Of a DNA stretch of 64,000 nucleotides, positions 1 through 8,730 are shown piece after piece. The stretch lies in assembly GCF_009711135.1 (NCBI RefSeq), contig NZ_WMIC01000008.1, positions 62,001-126,000 of the forward strand, given 5' to 3'. Positions within the stretch are counted from its first letter, which is position 1, and each line of letters starts with the position of its first letter. Below the pieces are notes generated by a model. It searched no databases and was not told the origin of the DNA. It saw only the letters and a list, made by a program, of their open reading frames with translations. The stretch comes from Flavobacterium sp. LC2016-01 (GTDB lineage Bacteria > Bacteroidota > Bacteroidia > Flavobacteriales > Flavobacteriaceae). Made by a program: the position numbers and the translations under genes.

Positions 1-123
1 AGAAAACAAATCTAACTCAATAAATAAAAGCCAATGCAAAAAGGTATAACCAATAATAAAACTAATTGTAATGACTAAAAAAGGAATATAAATTAATTTG
101 AATTTTTCAGCAAGATCTTTCAT
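1..123 (-). CDS. N-terminal fragment of a small membrane protein, cut by window edge
   Basis: An ATG at 123 (minus strand) opens a frame that runs off the left edge after 41 codons. It begins MKDLAEKFKLIYIPFLVI and then becomes strongly hydrophobic, so at least one membrane segment lies at about residues 9-35. It starts about 60 bases downstream of the glycosyltransferase stop on the same strand, so the two could be co-transcribed. No family can be named from this fragment. The frame is open and the composition is protein-like, which is the only support. Confidence 0.5.
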   Translation of the reverse strand, partial: MKDLAEKFKLIYIPFLVITISFIIGYTFLHWLLFIELDLFS

Positions 124-182
124 TGGGGATAAAAAAGGTTGGTTGTTTTTTGATTGGTTTTTCTGCGAATTTAATTGAAAAA

Positions 183-1220
183 TTAATTTAACAACTCATG
201 ATACTTTTCCGCAATAACCTTCATATTAATATCATAATTTGCATTTTCTTCAACAAATTTTCTATTTCGGATAACAGCTTCGTTTCGAGATTCAGAATTT
301 TCAAAAGACCAAATCAATTCTTCGGCCAGCATTTCTATATTGTCAATTTCAATTAATTGTCCGTTGTCGCGATGGTTGATCCAACTTTGATTTCCTGGAA
401 TATCTGAAACTACAGGATAACAATTGCAAGCCATAGCTTCAAATAAAGAGGCCGAAACACCTTCGGTAATAGGCATGCTGATATAAATATTTGATTGCTG
501 TAATAATTTAGGAAGTTCTGTATTAGGGATTCTTCCGGTAAAAATTACTTTGTTATCGATTTGAAGTTCTTTGGCTAAATCTTTTAAAAATTGCAATCGA
601 GTTCCGTCGCCAACAATCGTCAGTGAGAAATCAATTCCTTTTTGATTTAAGATTCCGAAAGCTTTCAATATAGAATCATGGCGATATTCTGGTTGTAAAG
701 AACGCGTTACAATCGCTTCAATTTTAGTTGAAGTATTGATTGAAGGTGTAAAAAGCGATAAATCAATTCCTTTAGGAAGCACTAAAACTTTATTCATATC
801 AACTCCAGTTGCTTTCATATGAATTCCCATTACTGGACCCCAAGCGTGAATTAAATGCGCTTTTTTGAAAGCATATTTTTGAATGAATTTTTTAAATGGA
901 TATAAAACCGAAGTTTCTGGCCATAAATCAGTTCGACCTTGCTGGGCAATCGCGATGGTTTTTGAGCCTGATAAAGCCGCTAGAAATCCGTAACTTGTGG
1001 TTCTTTCGGCGATAACCATATCTGGTTTTTCTCTTCGGATTATTTTCCGAATAGAAATAGGAGCGAAGAAATATTCTAAAATACGTTTGAATCTTTGATT
1101 ATTCGAGGTTTGAAGTTCCCAAGTGATAATTTCAAAATCGCCAAATTCTTTAAGGCCTTTCATCCAAGTTATGGCGTCTGCGCGGTAAGATTCTCCAAGA
1201 AAAAGTATTTTTCTTTTCAT
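183..1220 (-). CDS. Glycosyltransferase, GT4-like (GT-B fold)
   Basis: A 345-residue protein with the two-lobed layout of GT-B glycosyltransferases. The N-terminal half begins with a Rossmann-like strand (KILFLGESY). The C-terminal half has the nucleotide-sugar donor signature at about residues 250-270, with EGVSASLFEAMACNCYPVVS, where the E...E pattern is the family's EX7E-type motif. No signal peptide or membrane span is seen, so it should act in the cytoplasm or at the inner leaflet on an unknown acceptor, probably in surface polysaccharide or lipid glycosylation. Donor and acceptor cannot be read from sequence. It lies downstream of a DUF2461 gene across a palindromic repeat and upstream of a membrane protein gene on the same strand. 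Confidence 0.85.
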   Translation of the reverse strand: MKRKILFLGESYRADAITWMKGLKEFGDFEIITWELQTSNNQRFKRILEYFFAPISIRKIIRREKPDMVIAERTTSYGFLAALSGSKTIAIAQQGRTDLWPETSVLYPFKKFIQKYAFKKAHLIHAWGPVMGIHMKATGVDMNKVLVLPKGIDLSLFTPSINTSTKIEAIVTRSLQPEYRHDSILKAFGILNQKGIDFSLTIVGDGTRLQFLKDLAKELQIDNKVIFTGRIPNTELPKLLQQSNIYISMPITEGVSASLFEAMACNCYPVVSDIPGNQSWINHRDNGQLIEIDNIEMLAEELIWSFENSESRNEAVIRNRKFVEENANYDINMKVIAEKYHELLN

Positions 1221-1240
1221 TTAGTAAATGAGTTTTTTGT

Positions 1241-1299
1241 CGCCACGAATTTCACAAATTTCCACTAATTAAATCGTGCTAATTCGTGAAATTCGTGGC
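1241..1299. repeat. Imperfect inverted repeat, CGCCACGAATT family, copy 1
   Basis: Left arm 1241-1260 begins CGCCACGAATTTCAC; right arm 1281-1299 is its near-exact reverse complement, ending AATTCGTGGC. It fills the gap between the glycosyltransferase and the DUF2461 gene. The same arm words recur at 2041-2155 and 28446-28534. As RNA it would fold into a long hairpin. Confidence 0.85.
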
Positions 1300-1312
1300 A
1301 GTTTATCTTTTT

Positions 1313-1990
1313 CTAAAATTCTTCAGTCTCTAAAGCGCGATTTATGAATTCGTTTAAAGGTTTTAGAGCAATTAATTTTTTGCTCATTTTCGAAACGAAA
1401 TCTTTCTGCGTTACTTCAGAAATATCATATTTTTGAGTTGCAGTAAAGCTTTTCAGTTTTAAAAATTCAATTGCCGGATGGTCTTTTTCGTAACCGCGCG
1501 GCATGCTTTTAAGCGAATTGTTTTCGTTGATATCAAGGCTCCCAAATTCTTTTTTGAAATCTTTATTGTTTAAAATTTCTTCTAAATCATCATGGAAAAA
1601 TGCAATTTCTTTTCGAACTTTCTTTAAATCTTCTGATTCGGGAGAATAAAATCCGCCGGCAATAAAACTGGCTCCTTTTTCAATATGAATATAATAACCG
1701 GCGCGGTTCAAGCCTTTTGTTCCGCCAGACATCCAAACGCCCAAATGTGCTTTGTAAGGCGATTTGTCTTTAGAAAAACGAATGTCACGGTTGATTCTGA
1801 ACGTGCAGTTTTTAACTTCTAATAATTCTAACGAAGGATCGAGCGGTTTCATAACATCTAGAAAATCGCTTACCAATTGATGGTAATCTTTTTTGAAGAT
1901 TTCGTATCGTTTTTTATTGTCCTGAAACCAGTCTCGGTTATTGTTTTTCTTTAAATCGTCTAAAAATTGCAATGATTCTTTGGTCAGCAT
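1313..1990 (-). CDS. DUF2461 domain-containing protein (TIGR02453 type)
   Basis: A 225-residue cytoplasmic protein matching the DUF2461 pattern along its whole length: an N-terminal LTKESLQFLDDLKKNNNRDWF block, a central RINRDIRFSKDKSPYKAHLG block (about residues 62-82), and GGFYSPES further on. These three blocks are characteristic of the family, whose biochemical role is not established as far as I know. No membrane segment or signal peptide. It sits between recF and a glycosyltransferase gene, bounded on both sides by palindromic repeats, so it may be transcribed alone. Confidence 0.88.
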   Translation of the reverse strand: MLTKESLQFLDDLKKNNNRDWFQDNKKRYEIFKKDYHQLVSDFLDVMKPLDPSLELLEVKNCTFRINRDIRFSKDKSPYKAHLGVWMSGGTKGLNRAGYYIHIEKGASFIAGGFYSPESEDLKKVRKEIAFFHDDLEEILNNKDFKKEFGSLDINENNSLKSMPRGYEKDHPAIEFLKLKSFTATQKYDISEVTQKDFVSKMSKKLIALKPLNEFINRALETEEF

Positions 1991-2040
1991 AATCGGTTTT
2001 TTATTGCAGTTAATGTTTGGGCTAATTTAATGATTTAGTT

Positions 2041-2155
2041 CGCCACGAATTTCACGAATTAACACTAATTTTTGAATTGCTTAATTGTTAAGTTTTGACA
2101 AAGTTTTGAACTTTGTCAAAACTTTAATTTGTGAAAATTCGTGAAATTCGTGGCG
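2041..2155. repeat. Nested inverted repeat, CGCCACGAATT family, copy 2
   Basis: Outer arms 2041-2060 and 2136-2155 are perfect 20-base reverse complements of the CGCCACGAATTTCACGAATT word. Nested inside, 2091-2105 and 2109-2123 form a second perfect 15-base hairpin (AGTTTTGACAAAGTT) with a 3-base loop. The element fills the recF / DUF2461 gap. It shares its arm word with copies at 1241 and 28446. Confidence 0.92.
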
Positions 2156-2163
2156 AAAAAAAA

Positions 2164-3243
2164 TCACAAATTAAATATCTTATAACTCTGATGTGTTGAT
2201 TTTATAATCGCTTCCGTTCGTTCAGGATGCGTATCCGTAATAAAAAGCTGGCCGAAAGTTTCGGTATTTACCATTTCAACAATTTTGGCAACTCGGGTTT
2301 CGTCGAGTTTGTCAAAAATATCATCAAATAGCAAAATAGGTTTTACACCGCTTTTTTTCTTCAAAAACTCAAATTGAGCCAATTTTAAAGCAATCAAAAA
2401 TGATTTTTGCTGTCCTTGTGATCCGAATTTCTTTATTGGATGCGAATCAATTTCAAAAGACAAATCGTCTTTGTGAGTTCCAGAAGTTGTATAATGCAGT
2501 GCCCTGTCTTTATTTATATTTTCCTGAAGAAGTGATAATAAATCTTTTTCGAATAACTGGCTTTCGTAAACCAATTGCACTTTTTCCTCAGATCCCGTTA
2601 TCGCATGATGATGTATATTAAATATAGGTATAAACTGTTCCAGAAAATCTTTTCGTTTTTCAAAAATCGATTTTCCAAATTCATTCAGCTGCTCATTATA
2701 TATAGATAAGGTGTCGTTGTCAAAAGTATGATTGAGCGCAAAATATTTTAAAAGTGCATTTCGCTGTACAATTACTTTTTGATACTGGATTAACTGATGC
2801 AGATAAGTCGAATCTAACTGCGAAATAACGCTGTCCATAAATTTACGTCGTGTTTCGCTTCCTTCAACAATTAAATCACGGTCGGCTGGCGAAATGATGA
2901 CAAGCGGAATAAACCCAATATGATCTGAAAATTTATCATAGGCTTTCCCGTTTCTTTTTAAAACTTTCTTTTGCCCTTTTTTTAAACTGCAGACAATTTG
3001 TTCTGTTCTTTCGTCTTTTTCTATTTCGGCATCAATGACAAAAAACTCTTCACCGTGTTTTATGTTTTGAACTGCAAGCGGGTTGAAATAGCTTTTTCCA
3101 TAAGCCAAATGATAAATAGCATCTAATACATTGGTTTTACCAATTCCATTTTTCCCAACAAAACAGTTGATTTTGATGTCGAAATCAAAACTGGCTTCAG
3201 AGAAATTTTTATAATTGAATAAAGAAATTTTGTTTAAATGCAT
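2164..3243 (-). CDS. recF: DNA replication and repair protein RecF
   Basis: RecF is an ABC-type SMC-like ATPase that helps load RecA at single-strand gaps with RecO and RecR. The start chosen here, MHLNKISLFNYKNF at 3243, is six codons inside the longest frame and gives the usual N-terminus (359 residues). The Walker A motif is GKNGIGKT at about residues 31-38, the family DR block is VIISPADRDLIVEG at about 112-125, the ABC signature region is FGSQGQQKSFLIALKLAQ at about 275, and Walker B is ILLFDDIFDKLD near 300. It is separated from dnaA/gyrB-type neighbours, which is common in Bacteroidota. Divergent from the TPR gene at 3485. Confidence 0.95.
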   Translation of the reverse strand: MHLNKISLFNYKNFSEASFDFDIKINCFVGKNGIGKTNVLDAIYHLAYGKSYFNPLAVQNIKHGEEFFVIDAEIEKDERTEQIVCSLKKGQKKVLKRNGKAYDKFSDHIGFIPLVIISPADRDLIVEGSETRRKFMDSVISQLDSTYLHQLIQYQKVIVQRNALLKYFALNHTFDNDTLSIYNEQLNEFGKSIFEKRKDFLEQFIPIFNIHHHAITGSEEKVQLVYESQLFEKDLLSLLQENINKDRALHYTTSGTHKDDLSFEIDSHPIKKFGSQGQQKSFLIALKLAQFEFLKKKSGVKPILLFDDIFDKLDETRVAKIVEMVNTETFGQLFITDTHPERTEAIIKSTHQSYKIFNL

Positions 3244-3429
3244 TTTAAGAGGTTCTAGCAAGAAAAATTACTGTTTTGAAACCAGTAAAATTAAGGCTGT
3301 AAAATTATCTAATTTTATCGATATATGGGGCTTTTGCTATGTTTCAAGTTGATTTATTTTACCGCTTCCGCGAAAAGACAAGCTTAGGAGAAAATTATTT
3401 TTTTTAAAATAGTGATAAAATTGATTTTT

Positions 3430-3462
3430 TTTGCCTCAGTTTCAAGAAAAATTTTATTTTTG
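3430..3462 (+). promoter_or_regulatory. Predicted Bacteroidota-type promoter of the TPR gene
   Basis: A TTTG box at 3430-3433 and TATTTTTG at 3455-3462, spaced 21 bases, match the Bacteroidota -33 TTTG / -7 TAnnTTTG pattern. The start codon follows about 22 bases downstream of the -7 box. Confidence 0.6.
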
Positions 3463-3484
3463 CCGTTCACTAAATTATTATTAA

Positions 3485-4264
3485 ATGGCAACTTACAATA
3501 AAAGAGGATATAAGACACCAAAAGAGAAGGAAGTAAAAGAAGTTAATGAGGAACAACAGGTAATTATTGATGAAAAAGACAGCACAACAGCTGGTGTTTT
3601 TTCAAAATTAGATGAAACTGCTTCAAAAACTGAGGATTGGGTGGCTAAAAATCAAAAAATCATTATTGGTTTAGTTGCAGGTATTGCAGTGGCTACTATT
3701 GGTTATTTGGCTTACCAAAAATTTATTGAAACTCCTAAACAGGACGAAGCTGCAAACGAAATGTTTGTTGCACAACAAAATTTCCAAAAAGCAGTTGATG
3801 GTGTTGCAAGTGATTCATTATACAAATTAGCTTTAAATGGTTCTGAAGGTAAATTCGGATTTATTAAAATTGCTGACGAATATTCTGGAACAGATGCTGG
3901 TAACTTAGCAAACTACTATGCTGGTATGGCCTATTTGAATACAGGTAAATTTGATGACGCTATCAAATATCTTGGTGAATTTAAATCTGAGGATGCAATT
4001 TTAAGTGCTTTAGCAAAAGGTGCAATTGGAGATGCTTATTCTCAAAAAAACAATCAAAAAGAAGCTTTAAGCTATTATGTAAAAGCGGCTGAATCAAACA
4101 AAAATGATTTCACAACGCCTCGTTTCTTATTAAAAGCGGCTAAAACTGCTTTAGCTTTAGGTCAAAAAGAAGATGCTTTAAAGTATTTAAACGATATTAA
4201 AGATAACTTCGATGCAACTCCAGAAGCAGCTTCTGTTGATGTATTGATTGGATTGGCACAATAA
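3485..4264 (+). CDS. Membrane-anchored tetratricopeptide-repeat protein (YfgM-like)
   Basis: A 259-residue protein with a charged cytoplasmic N-terminus (about 1-58), one transmembrane helix at about 59-77 (IIIGLVAGIAVATIGYLA), and a C-terminal helical TPR region. Pattern residues include NLANYYAGMAYLNTGKFDDAIKYL and AIGDAYSQKNNQKEALSYY. The layout resembles YfgM/DUF2133 proteins, which in other bacteria associate with periplasmic chaperones and the Sec translocon; that role is inferred here. It lies 84 bases upstream of ribH on the same strand with an A/T-rich repeat between, so the pair may be co-transcribed. Confidence 0.85.
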   Translation: MATYNKRGYKTPKEKEVKEVNEEQQVIIDEKDSTTAGVFSKLDETASKTEDWVAKNQKIIIGLVAGIAVATIGYLAYQKFIETPKQDEAANEMFVAQQNFQKAVDGVASDSLYKLALNGSEGKFGFIKIADEYSGTDAGNLANYYAGMAYLNTGKFDDAIKYLGEFKSEDAILSALAKGAIGDAYSQKNNQKEALSYYVKAAESNKNDFTTPRFLLKAAKTALALGQKEDALKYLNDIKDNFDATPEAASVDVLIGLAQ

Positions 4265-4269
4265 TTTAA

Positions 4270-4346
4270 TTTCTAGAGTTCAGATTTTAGATTTTAGATT
4301 CGTATTTTAGCAATCTGAAATCTATATTCAAAAATCTAAAATTTAA
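4270..4346. repeat. Short inverted/direct repeat of ATTTTAGATT words
   Basis: The TPR-ribH gap has CAGATTTTAGATTTTAGATT near 4280-4300 and the complementary word AAAAATCTAAAATTT near 4330-4345, which can pair into a stem-loop. It is another example of an intergenic gap made of one word and its complement. Confidence 0.55.
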
Positions 4347-4348
4347 AG

Positions 4349-4921
4349 ATGGCTACCGAAAATAAAAATTTATCAGAATACGATAAAAACACGATCCCAA
4401 ATGCGAAAGACTTTCGATTTGGGATTGTTGTTTCTGAGTGGAACGACATTATAACTGAAGGACTTTATAATGGCGCTTTTGATGCATTAATTGACTGTGA
4501 TGTTCCAGCACAGCAAATTATCCGTTGGAATGTTCCAGGAAGTTTTGAGCTTATTTATGGCGCAAAAAAAATGCTTCAGACACAAAATGTTGATGCTGTA
4601 ATTGTAATTGGATGTGTAATTCAAGGAGAAACAAAGCATTTTGATTTTGTATGTGAAGGTGTAACGCAGGGAATTAAAGATTTGAATGTTCAAACTGATA
4701 TTCCAGTTATTTTTTGTGTTTTAACAGATAACAACATGCAGCAGTCAATTGACAGAAGCGGCGGTGCTCACGGAAACAAAGGAACTGAAGCGGCGATTGC
4801 AGCAATAAAAATGGCATACATTCGTCAGCAGGCTTCAATGTCGCATCCTTTTAATCAACCATTATTATCTTCAGGTGCGCTTCAAATCGAGGATAAGCCT
4901 AGAAAAATCGAAAACGAATAA
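4349..4921 (+). CDS. ribH: 6,7-dimethyl-8-ribityllumazine synthase
   Basis: Lumazine synthase condenses 5-amino-6-ribitylamino-uracil with 3,4-dihydroxy-2-butanone 4-phosphate in the penultimate step of riboflavin synthesis. Recognised by the substrate-loop block VPGSFELIYGAKKM (about residues 63-76), VIVIGCVIQGETKHFDFVC (about 84-102) with the catalytic His in the TKHFD segment, and PVIFCVLTDNNMQQSIDRSGG (about 119-139). At 190 residues it is longer than the common ~155 because of a C-terminal tail after the core (PLLSSGALQIEDKPRKIENE). It is followed by a strong terminator. No FMN riboswitch is seen upstream. Confidence 0.96.
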   Translation: MATENKNLSEYDKNTIPNAKDFRFGIVVSEWNDIITEGLYNGAFDALIDCDVPAQQIIRWNVPGSFELIYGAKKMLQTQNVDAVIVIGCVIQGETKHFDFVCEGVTQGIKDLNVQTDIPVIFCVLTDNNMQQSIDRSGGAHGNKGTEAAIAAIKMAYIRQQASMSHPFNQPLLSSGALQIEDKPRKIENE

Positions 4922-4944
4922 AACACAATTGTTTTAAAAATACT

Positions 4945-4985
4945 AAAACCTATACTGTGTAAAATAGTATAGGTTTTTTGTTTTT
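4945..4985 (+). terminator. Rho-independent terminator after ribH
   Basis: AAAACCTATACT pairs with AGTATAGGTTTT across a short A-rich loop and is followed by a long T run. Confidence 0.85.
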
Positions 4986-5128
4986 TTTATGACAGCAGAT
5001 GTTAAGAATCACAATCAAAATTCATTAAATTTGTAGACCTCGTTTTTTTAAAATCAGAGCGAACTAACAATATCAATTTAAGATTTTTAAATAAAATCAA
5101 AGACAAACCTTAAACCCAAATTTTCTTA

Positions 5129-7060
5129 ATGTCGAGTATAATTCAATTGCTTCCCGATCACGTTGCTAACCAGATTGCTGCTGGAGAAGTGGTTCAAAGA
5201 CCAGCTTCTGTGGTAAAAGAGTTGTTAGAAAATGCTGTTGATGCAAAAGCAACGGATATCAAATTGATTATTAAAGATGCTGGAAAATCGTTAGTTCAGG
5301 TTATTGATAACGGAGTTGGAATGACAGTTACTGATGCGCGTTTGTGTTTTGCGCGTCATGCTACTTCAAAAATTCGTCAGGCTGAAGATTTGTTTTCGCT
5401 TGACACAAAAGGTTTTCGTGGTGAAGCGCTGGCATCTATTGCTGCGATTGCACATATGGAAATGAAAACGAAACAAGATCAGGACGAACTTGGAACGCAT
5501 ATTGTAATTGAAGGAAGTAAATTTGTTTCGCAGGAAGTAGCCGTTTTGCCAAAAGGAACTTCTTTTGCTGTTAAAAACCTTTTCTTTAATATTCCGGCGC
5601 GACGTAATTTCTTAAAGTCAGATACGGTTGAGTTTCGTCATGTTATGGATGAATTTCAGCGTGTTGCTTTAGCACATCCAAATATTCATTTTAGTTTTTA
5701 TCATAACGGAAGCGAATTGTATAATCTTCCGGCTGCTGGATATCGCCAGAGAATTGTGGGGATTATGTCTGGCAAGACTAATGAAAAATTAGTTCCAGTA
5801 AACGAAGACACCGAGATTATAAATATTCAAGGATTTGTCTGCAAACCAGAGTTTGCCAAAAAAAGCAGGGGAGAGCAGTTCTTTTTTGTAAATGACCGTT
5901 TCATAAAAAGTGGTTATTTGCATCATGCTGTTATGGCAGCTTATGATGGACTTTTGAAAGATGGTTCGCAGCCAAGTTATTTCTTGTATTTGCAAGTGCC
6001 GCCCAATACTATTGATATAAATATTCATCCAACTAAAACAGAAATTAAGTTTGATGATGAACAAGCGCTTTATGCAATTTTAAGAGCATCAATCAAACAT
6101 AGTTTGGGGCAGTTTAATGTGGCTCCGGTTTTAGATTTTGATCGTGATTCAAATTTAGATACACCTTATCATTATAAAGATTTAGAAGCTGAAACACCGA
6201 CGATTCAGGTTGATGGGACTTTTAATCCATTTACGGATGATAAAACGAATCAGCATTATACGAAATCAGGTTCTGGATCAAGTTCAGGCAGTTATAGTTC
6301 AGGATCTTCATCTTCATCTTTTTCTGGATCTTCGTATTCAGGTTATTCAAAAAGAGTAGAACCAACAACAAGCTGGGAAAGTTTGTATGTTGGCTTAGAT
6401 TTAGAAAATCCGGAAACGATTGAAAGTTCGCCTTTTACTTTTGAAAATGAAGAAGTAACTTCGTCTCTATTTAACGACGATGATGTCGAACAGGCAAGTC
6501 AAAAAACGTATCAGATTCACAAAAAATATATTGTTTCTCCTATCAAATCGGGAATGATTATTGTCGATCAGCAAAGAGCCCATCAGCGTATTTTATATGA
6601 GCAGTTTTTGTTGAATATGACTGTTAATCAGGCTTCAAGCCAGCAATTGCTATTTCCGTTGGATTTGTTTTATTCGGCTGTCGAAATGAAATTGATAGAA
6701 GAATTAAAACCTTCACTGGAAACTACCGGATTTGTTTTTGAAGAAGCTAAAACAGATCATGTTGTAATTTCAGGAATTCCGGTAAATATTACCGAAAGTG
6801 AAGTTTCGATCGTAATAGATCAACTGTTGAGTGACTTGCAGGACGGAATTCCGGCGAGCAGTTACAGTCAGAATGATACCATTGCAAAGTCGATGGCTAA
6901 AAGTTTAGCGGTTAAAACAGGATCTTATTTAACCGAAAAAGAACAGGATAACTTAGTAAGCGGTTTGTTTGCTTGTAAAGATCCAAATATTTCACCTTTT
7001 CAAAAACCTACTTTCATCACCATGCGTGTTGAAGATATAGATAAAAAATTTGCGTTATGA
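5129..7060 (+). CDS. mutL: DNA mismatch repair protein MutL
   Basis: MutL links MutS recognition to downstream excision. The N-terminal GHKL ATPase is complete: AAGEVVQRPASVVKELLENAVDA (begins near residue 16), DNGVGM (about 60-65), TKGFRGEALASIAA (about 89-102). A low-complexity Ser/Gly linker lies at about residues 380-410. The C-terminal dimerisation domain follows. Where endonuclease-type MutL has DQHA..E....E, this protein has DQQRAHQRILYE (about 478-489), and the usual CPHGRPT stretch near the C-terminus reads SPFQKPT, so the endonuclease site seems absent or altered. The stop overlaps the start of the next gene by four bases (ATGA), suggesting translational coupling. Confidence 0.95.
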   Translation: MSSIIQLLPDHVANQIAAGEVVQRPASVVKELLENAVDAKATDIKLIIKDAGKSLVQVIDNGVGMTVTDARLCFARHATSKIRQAEDLFSLDTKGFRGEALASIAAIAHMEMKTKQDQDELGTHIVIEGSKFVSQEVAVLPKGTSFAVKNLFFNIPARRNFLKSDTVEFRHVMDEFQRVALAHPNIHFSFYHNGSELYNLPAAGYRQRIVGIMSGKTNEKLVPVNEDTEIINIQGFVCKPEFAKKSRGEQFFFVNDRFIKSGYLHHAVMAAYDGLLKDGSQPSYFLYLQVPPNTIDINIHPTKTEIKFDDEQALYAILRASIKHSLGQFNVAPVLDFDRDSNLDTPYHYKDLEAETPTIQVDGTFNPFTDDKTNQHYTKSGSGSSSGSYSSGSSSSSFSGSSYSGYSKRVEPTTSWESLYVGLDLENPETIESSPFTFENEEVTSSLFNDDDVEQASQKTYQIHKKYIVSPIKSGMIIVDQQRAHQRILYEQFLLNMTVNQASSQQLLFPLDLFYSAVEMKLIEELKPSLETTGFVFEEAKTDHVVISGIPVNITESEVSIVIDQLLSDLQDGIPASSYSQNDTIAKSMAKSLAVKTGSYLTEKEQDNLVSGLFACKDPNISPFQKPTFITMRVEDIDKKFAL

Positions 7061-7806
7061 TGAATATTACTCCAGTTGTAAAACAGCTGCTTATAATTAA
7101 TATTATCTTTTTTATTGGTTCTCAGTTAGTGCCAGTTTCATATGACTATTTGATCATGTACTTTCCTGAAAATCCAGATTTTAGAATTTGGCAGGTAATA
7201 ACGCATATGTTTATGCATGCAAATCTCTTGCATATTGCATTCAATATGTTTGCGCTATATTCTTTTGGATCTATGCTTGAGCATTTTTGGGGAGGTAAAA
7301 AATTCTTATTTTTTTACATTTCATGTGGTTTAGGTGCTGCTTTGCTGAATTTTGCAGTGAACTATTATTCTTTTCAAGAAGGCCTAAATGTTTTAATTGC
7401 GAACGGATACTCCAAAACGTATGTATTGCAGCTTTTGAGTGAGAACCAGATAGCAGTTAAATGGAAAGAGATATTAACAGTTTCTCAATTTGATAATTTT
7501 ACAACTGCTTACGGAAGCGCAGTTTTAGGTGCTTCTGGTGCTATTTATGGTTTGCTGACGGCTTTTGCATTTATGTTTCCGAACGCAGAATTGGCTCTTA
7601 TGTTTATTCCAATTCCAATTAAGGCTAAATATTTTGTGCCAGGACTTTTATTGATTGATTTATTTTTAGGTTTAAAAGGAAGCTCGCTTTTTGGAAGCGG
7701 AGGAACTGGAATTGCACATTTTGCACATCTTGGCGGCGCAGTGGCTGGTTTCTTGATGATGTTATATTGGAAAAAAAATCAGTTTAATAACAATCGTTGG
7801 AATTAA
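7057..7806 (+). CDS. Rhomboid-family intramembrane serine protease
   Basis: A 249-residue polytopic membrane protein. The rhomboid catalytic Ser is in GASGAIYGLL (about residues 158-167), the catalytic His in HFAHLGGAVAGF (about 219-230), and an early HMFMHANLLHIAFNMFAL helix (about 50-67) carries the conserved His/Asn residues. All residues needed for an active serine-histidine dyad are present. A long insertion (about residues 105-145) separates the third and fourth helices. The start overlaps the mutL stop, and a second rhomboid gene follows 46 bases later. Confidence 0.92.
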   Translation: MMNITPVVKQLLIINIIFFIGSQLVPVSYDYLIMYFPENPDFRIWQVITHMFMHANLLHIAFNMFALYSFGSMLEHFWGGKKFLFFYISCGLGAALLNFAVNYYSFQEGLNVLIANGYSKTYVLQLLSENQIAVKWKEILTVSQFDNFTTAYGSAVLGASGAIYGLLTAFAFMFPNAELALMFIPIPIKAKYFVPGLLLIDLFLGLKGSSLFGSGGTGIAHFAHLGGAVAGFLMMLYWKKNQFNNNRWN

Positions 7807-7852
7807 TTTTTAACTTTAATTTATTAACTTTAAAAAACGAAAAGAAGACTTT

Positions 7853-8713
7853 ATGAATATTCTTGATGATTTAAAACTGCAATACAAACTTGGCGGCATC
7901 GCCATGCGTGTTATTTATTGGAATGTTGCTTGTTTTTTAATTTCTTTGGTTTTTTATAAGTTTTCAATTGGTCAGTTTGATTTTCCAAATTGGCTGGCAT
8001 TATCGTCAGATCCTCAGGTTTTTATGTTTAAACCTTGGACGTTTTTAACTTATGCTTTTTTCCATTTTGGGTTTATGCATTTGTTGTTTAATATGCTGGT
8101 TTTAAACTTTGCTAGTAATTTATTCCTGACGTTCTTTTCTCAAAAGCAATATTTAGGTCTGTATATTTTAGGAGCTATATTTTCAGGAATTATATTTGCC
8201 TTAAGTTATTATATTTTAGGAAATTCGGCTTTAATAGTTGGTGCTTCTGCAGCAATTATGGCGATTTTAGTAGCCGCGACAACCTATCAGCCTTTAATGA
8301 ATGTTAGATTGCTGTTTTTTGGAAACGTTAAACTCTGGCATATTACAGGCGTAATTTTGCTTTTAGATTTAATGCAGCTGCGCCTTGAAAATATGGGCGG
8401 ACATATTTCGCATTTAGCTGGAGCATTTTTCGGATTTATATTTATAAAACTGCTTCAAAATGGTACTGATTTAAGTATCATTGTTTCTAAAGTGTTAGAC
8501 TTTTTTGCTAATCTCTTTAGAAAATCCTCAACGACCCCATTTACAAAAGTTCATAAAAATTACAAAAAACCTACGGAAAAAGTGACATCAAGAATTGTTA
8601 CGAAAGACAAAACGCAACAGCAGATTGATGAAATTTTGGATAAAATCAGCCAGTCGGGTTATGATTGTCTGACAAAAGAAGAAAAAGAGTTTCTATTTAG
8701 AGCTGGAAAATAA
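7853..8713 (+). CDS. Second rhomboid-family protease with a DUF6576-like tail
   Basis: A 286-residue protein with the rhomboid core: FHFGFMHLLFNMLVLNF (about residues 70-86), the serine motif GASAAIMAIL (about 130-139) and the histidine motif HISHLAGAFFGF (about 183-194). The serine motif has Ala where most rhomboids have Gly (GASG), a conservative change, so activity is likely retained. After the last helix there is a basic cytoplasmic stretch and a C-terminal helical segment, QQIDEILDKISQSGYDCLTKEEKEFL, resembling the tail that accompanies rhomboids in Bacteroidota. Substrates are unknown. Tandem rhomboids next to mutL are common in this group as far as I recall. Confidence 0.9.
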   Translation: MNILDDLKLQYKLGGIAMRVIYWNVACFLISLVFYKFSIGQFDFPNWLALSSDPQVFMFKPWTFLTYAFFHFGFMHLLFNMLVLNFASNLFLTFFSQKQYLGLYILGAIFSGIIFALSYYILGNSALIVGASAAIMAILVAATTYQPLMNVRLLFFGNVKLWHITGVILLLDLMQLRLENMGGHISHLAGAFFGFIFIKLLQNGTDLSIIVSKVLDFFANLFRKSSTTPFTKVHKNYKKPTEKVTSRIVTKDKTQQQIDEILDKISQSGYDCLTKEEKEFLFRAGK

Positions 8714-8730
8714 TCCTTTTAGCAAATAAT

